Assembly: GCA_036723975.1 (NCBI GenBank)
Contig: DAIMGJ010000027.1
Coordinates: 1-15,013 of the forward strand
Direction: 5' to 3'
Length of the DNA stretch: 15,013 nt
Source: JAILEN01 sp036723975
Lineage (GTDB): Bacteria; Bacillota; Clostridia; Lachnospirales; Lachnospiraceae
Below are positions 14,403-15,013 of this stretch, in pieces. The notes under the pieces are model-generated. The model was given only the letters and a program-made list of their open reading frames with translations. It did not search any database and was not told where the DNA came from. Position 1 is the first letter of the stretch; every line of letters begins with the position of its first letter. A program made the translations under genes and the position numbers.

Positions 14403-14846
14403 TTAGCGAGCCGTGATGGATCGTACACCGGACCATCGTCCGTAAACCACACGTCCCTGCGAATTGGTTTTGTACGCTCTTACCTGAACTCGAACCTTTT
14501 GGCCTTCGTGAAAACCTGCAGCAATGTATCCGTTGGTTGCAGTTCGATAGGTCTTTCCCATCCAAACCACCGGTGTTCCTGCAATACGGAACTGATAGCC
14601 TTCTACATCAGTTATATAATTGCAGGTACAAACGACTTTGCCCTTTTGATCGTTGTTTAAGGTAAGCGTGGAAGGGGTTTGAATTCCGATTTCCGGTGAC
14701 CAATAGATACCACGACTATCAACCTTCAGATTGTAGTCTCTACTGTAGAGCGCCAAAAGTAACAGAATCGATACTGCCGCTATGATTCCGAATACCGTAA
14801 AGGTCTGTCCCAAATTCTTAAGTTTTGTCGATAACTTTTCGCTCAT
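14403..14846 (-). CDS. Membrane-anchored protein with one fibronectin-III-like domain, function unknown
   Basis: A 147-residue protein with a short cytoplasmic start (1-16), one membrane helix about 17-35 (TVFGIIAAVSILLLLALY) without a clear signal-peptidase site, and an outside domain of about 110 residues. The end, VRVQVRAYKTNSQGRVVYGRWSGVRSI, has the paired-strand pattern of fibronectin type III repeats often seen in large clostridial surface proteins, where several copies are usual; here there is only one and no enzyme domain. GGGGTGA lies six bases before the ATG. It appears to be the first gene of the operon with hisA and dapF, a pairing I cannot explain functionally. Two cysteines (CTC) lie in the outer domain. 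Confidence 0.75.
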   Translation of the reverse strand: MSEKLSTKLKNLGQTFTVFGIIAAVSILLLLALYSRDYNLKVDSRGIYWSPEIGIQTPSTLTLNNDQKGKVVCTCNYITDVEGYQFRIAGTPVVWMGKTYRTATNGYIAAGFHEGQKVRVQVRAYKTNSQGRVVYGRWSGVRSITAR

Positions 14847-14876
14847 AGTAAGTCACCCCACCTTCAAGATACCTTT

Positions 14877-14906
14877 ATTATACATTTTTTTTGAAAATGT
14901 GTGCAA
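14877..14906 (-). promoter_or_regulatory. Promoter of the hisA-dapF-rel block, with an inverted repeat in the spacer
   Basis: Perfect TATAAT at 14882-14877 and TTGCAC at 14906-14901, spacer 18 bp. ACATTTT (14882-14888) and AAAATGT (14894-14900) form a perfect 7 bp inverted repeat filling the spacer, a position where a repressor or MerR-type activator could bind. AT-rich sequence makes chance possible. Confidence 0.45.
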
Positions 14907-14925
14907 AATTATTAGTTTTTTCTAC

Positions 14926-14958
14926 AAAAAAAGAACCCGATGATTCTTCATCAGGTTC
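14926..14958 (-). terminator. Intrinsic terminator for a minus-strand gene right of the window
   Basis: GAACC-GATGA (14933-14943) pairs with TCATC-GGTTC (14948-14958) with one mismatch and loop TTCT; on the minus strand seven Ts follow. It isolates the next promoter from whatever lies to the right. Confidence 0.8.
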
Positions 14959-14963
14959 TGATA

Positions 14964-15013
14964 TGTACCCAGAATCCTGGACACATATTTATGAACTAGG
15001 CGGAACACATGGA
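14964..15013 (+). mobile_element. Possible IS3-family left end, cut by the window edge
   Basis: TGTACCC (14964-14970) and CTGGACA (14977-14983) match, with the same 20-base overall layout, the left end of the relic at 2836 (15 of 20 positions). AGGCGG at 14998-15003 stands five bases before an ATG at 15009, which would start a gene running out of the window. Unlike the other two ends, no long fold-back hairpin follows, so the call is weaker. Confidence 0.35.

Noticed and set aside
14961..14988. 28-base imperfect palindrome ATATGT...ACATAT as an operator
   Set aside because: The centre has two mismatched pairs and the sequence is better explained by similarity to the IS3-type terminus at 2836.
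1..15013. CRISPR arrays, tRNA or rRNA genes, prophage genes
   Set aside because: No regularly spaced repeat array, no tRNA-like cloverleaf with GTTCGA arm, and no phage structural or integrase gene was seen.

Overview
The window looks like chromosome of an anaerobic, low-to-mid GC Firmicute, most likely of the family Lachnospiraceae. Signs are the strong AGGAGG-type ribosome sites, the HemZ/HisS/AspS/Rel gene order, the AspRS and HisRS sub-types, and UNCG-free AT-rich intrinsic terminators. Every ordinary protein gene lies on the minus strand, so the text follows transcription from right to left.

Right block (14906 to 7165): a promoter precedes a membrane-anchored fibronectin-III-like protein, a eukaryotic-type HisA isomerase, diaminopimelate epimerase (dapF), a two-domain GNAT acetyltransferase, the bifunctional (p)ppGpp synthetase/hydrolase Rel, a glyoxalase-II-like metallo-hydrolase and the radical-SAM protein HemZ. 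Spacing is 60 bp or less throughout. A terminator-like hairpin over the rel stop codon may attenuate the last two genes, and a clear terminator follows hemZ. Middle block (6965 to 3187): its own promoter drives hisS, aspS and a HAD phosphatase. Left block (2648 to 82): a chemoreceptor with an amino-acid-type dCache sensor is followed by a stand-alone Hpt phosphotransfer protein.

Two intergenic stretches hold unexplained structure. The strongest is 2871-3183. There a plus-strand promoter, a long structured leader and a 28-codon membrane peptide face a near-perfect consensus minus-strand promoter that should make a ~90 nt antisense RNA over the 3' end of the peptide mRNA. The mRNA's 5' and 3' ends are complementary to each other. 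This has the architecture of a type I toxin-antitoxin locus, and the antisense terminator also seems to serve the hisS-aspS-HAD operon. The second is 6999-7161, with three TTGTTCACAA-like repeats spaced 11 and 22 bp, two plus-strand terminators, and a 20-codon minus-strand ORF with a good ribosome site.

Both window edges, and a relic at 2706-2836, carry sequences resembling the left ends of IS3-family (IS150-type) insertion sequences. Because both edges break about 50-55 bases inside such ends, the window may be a whole assembly contig delimited by multicopy IS elements.
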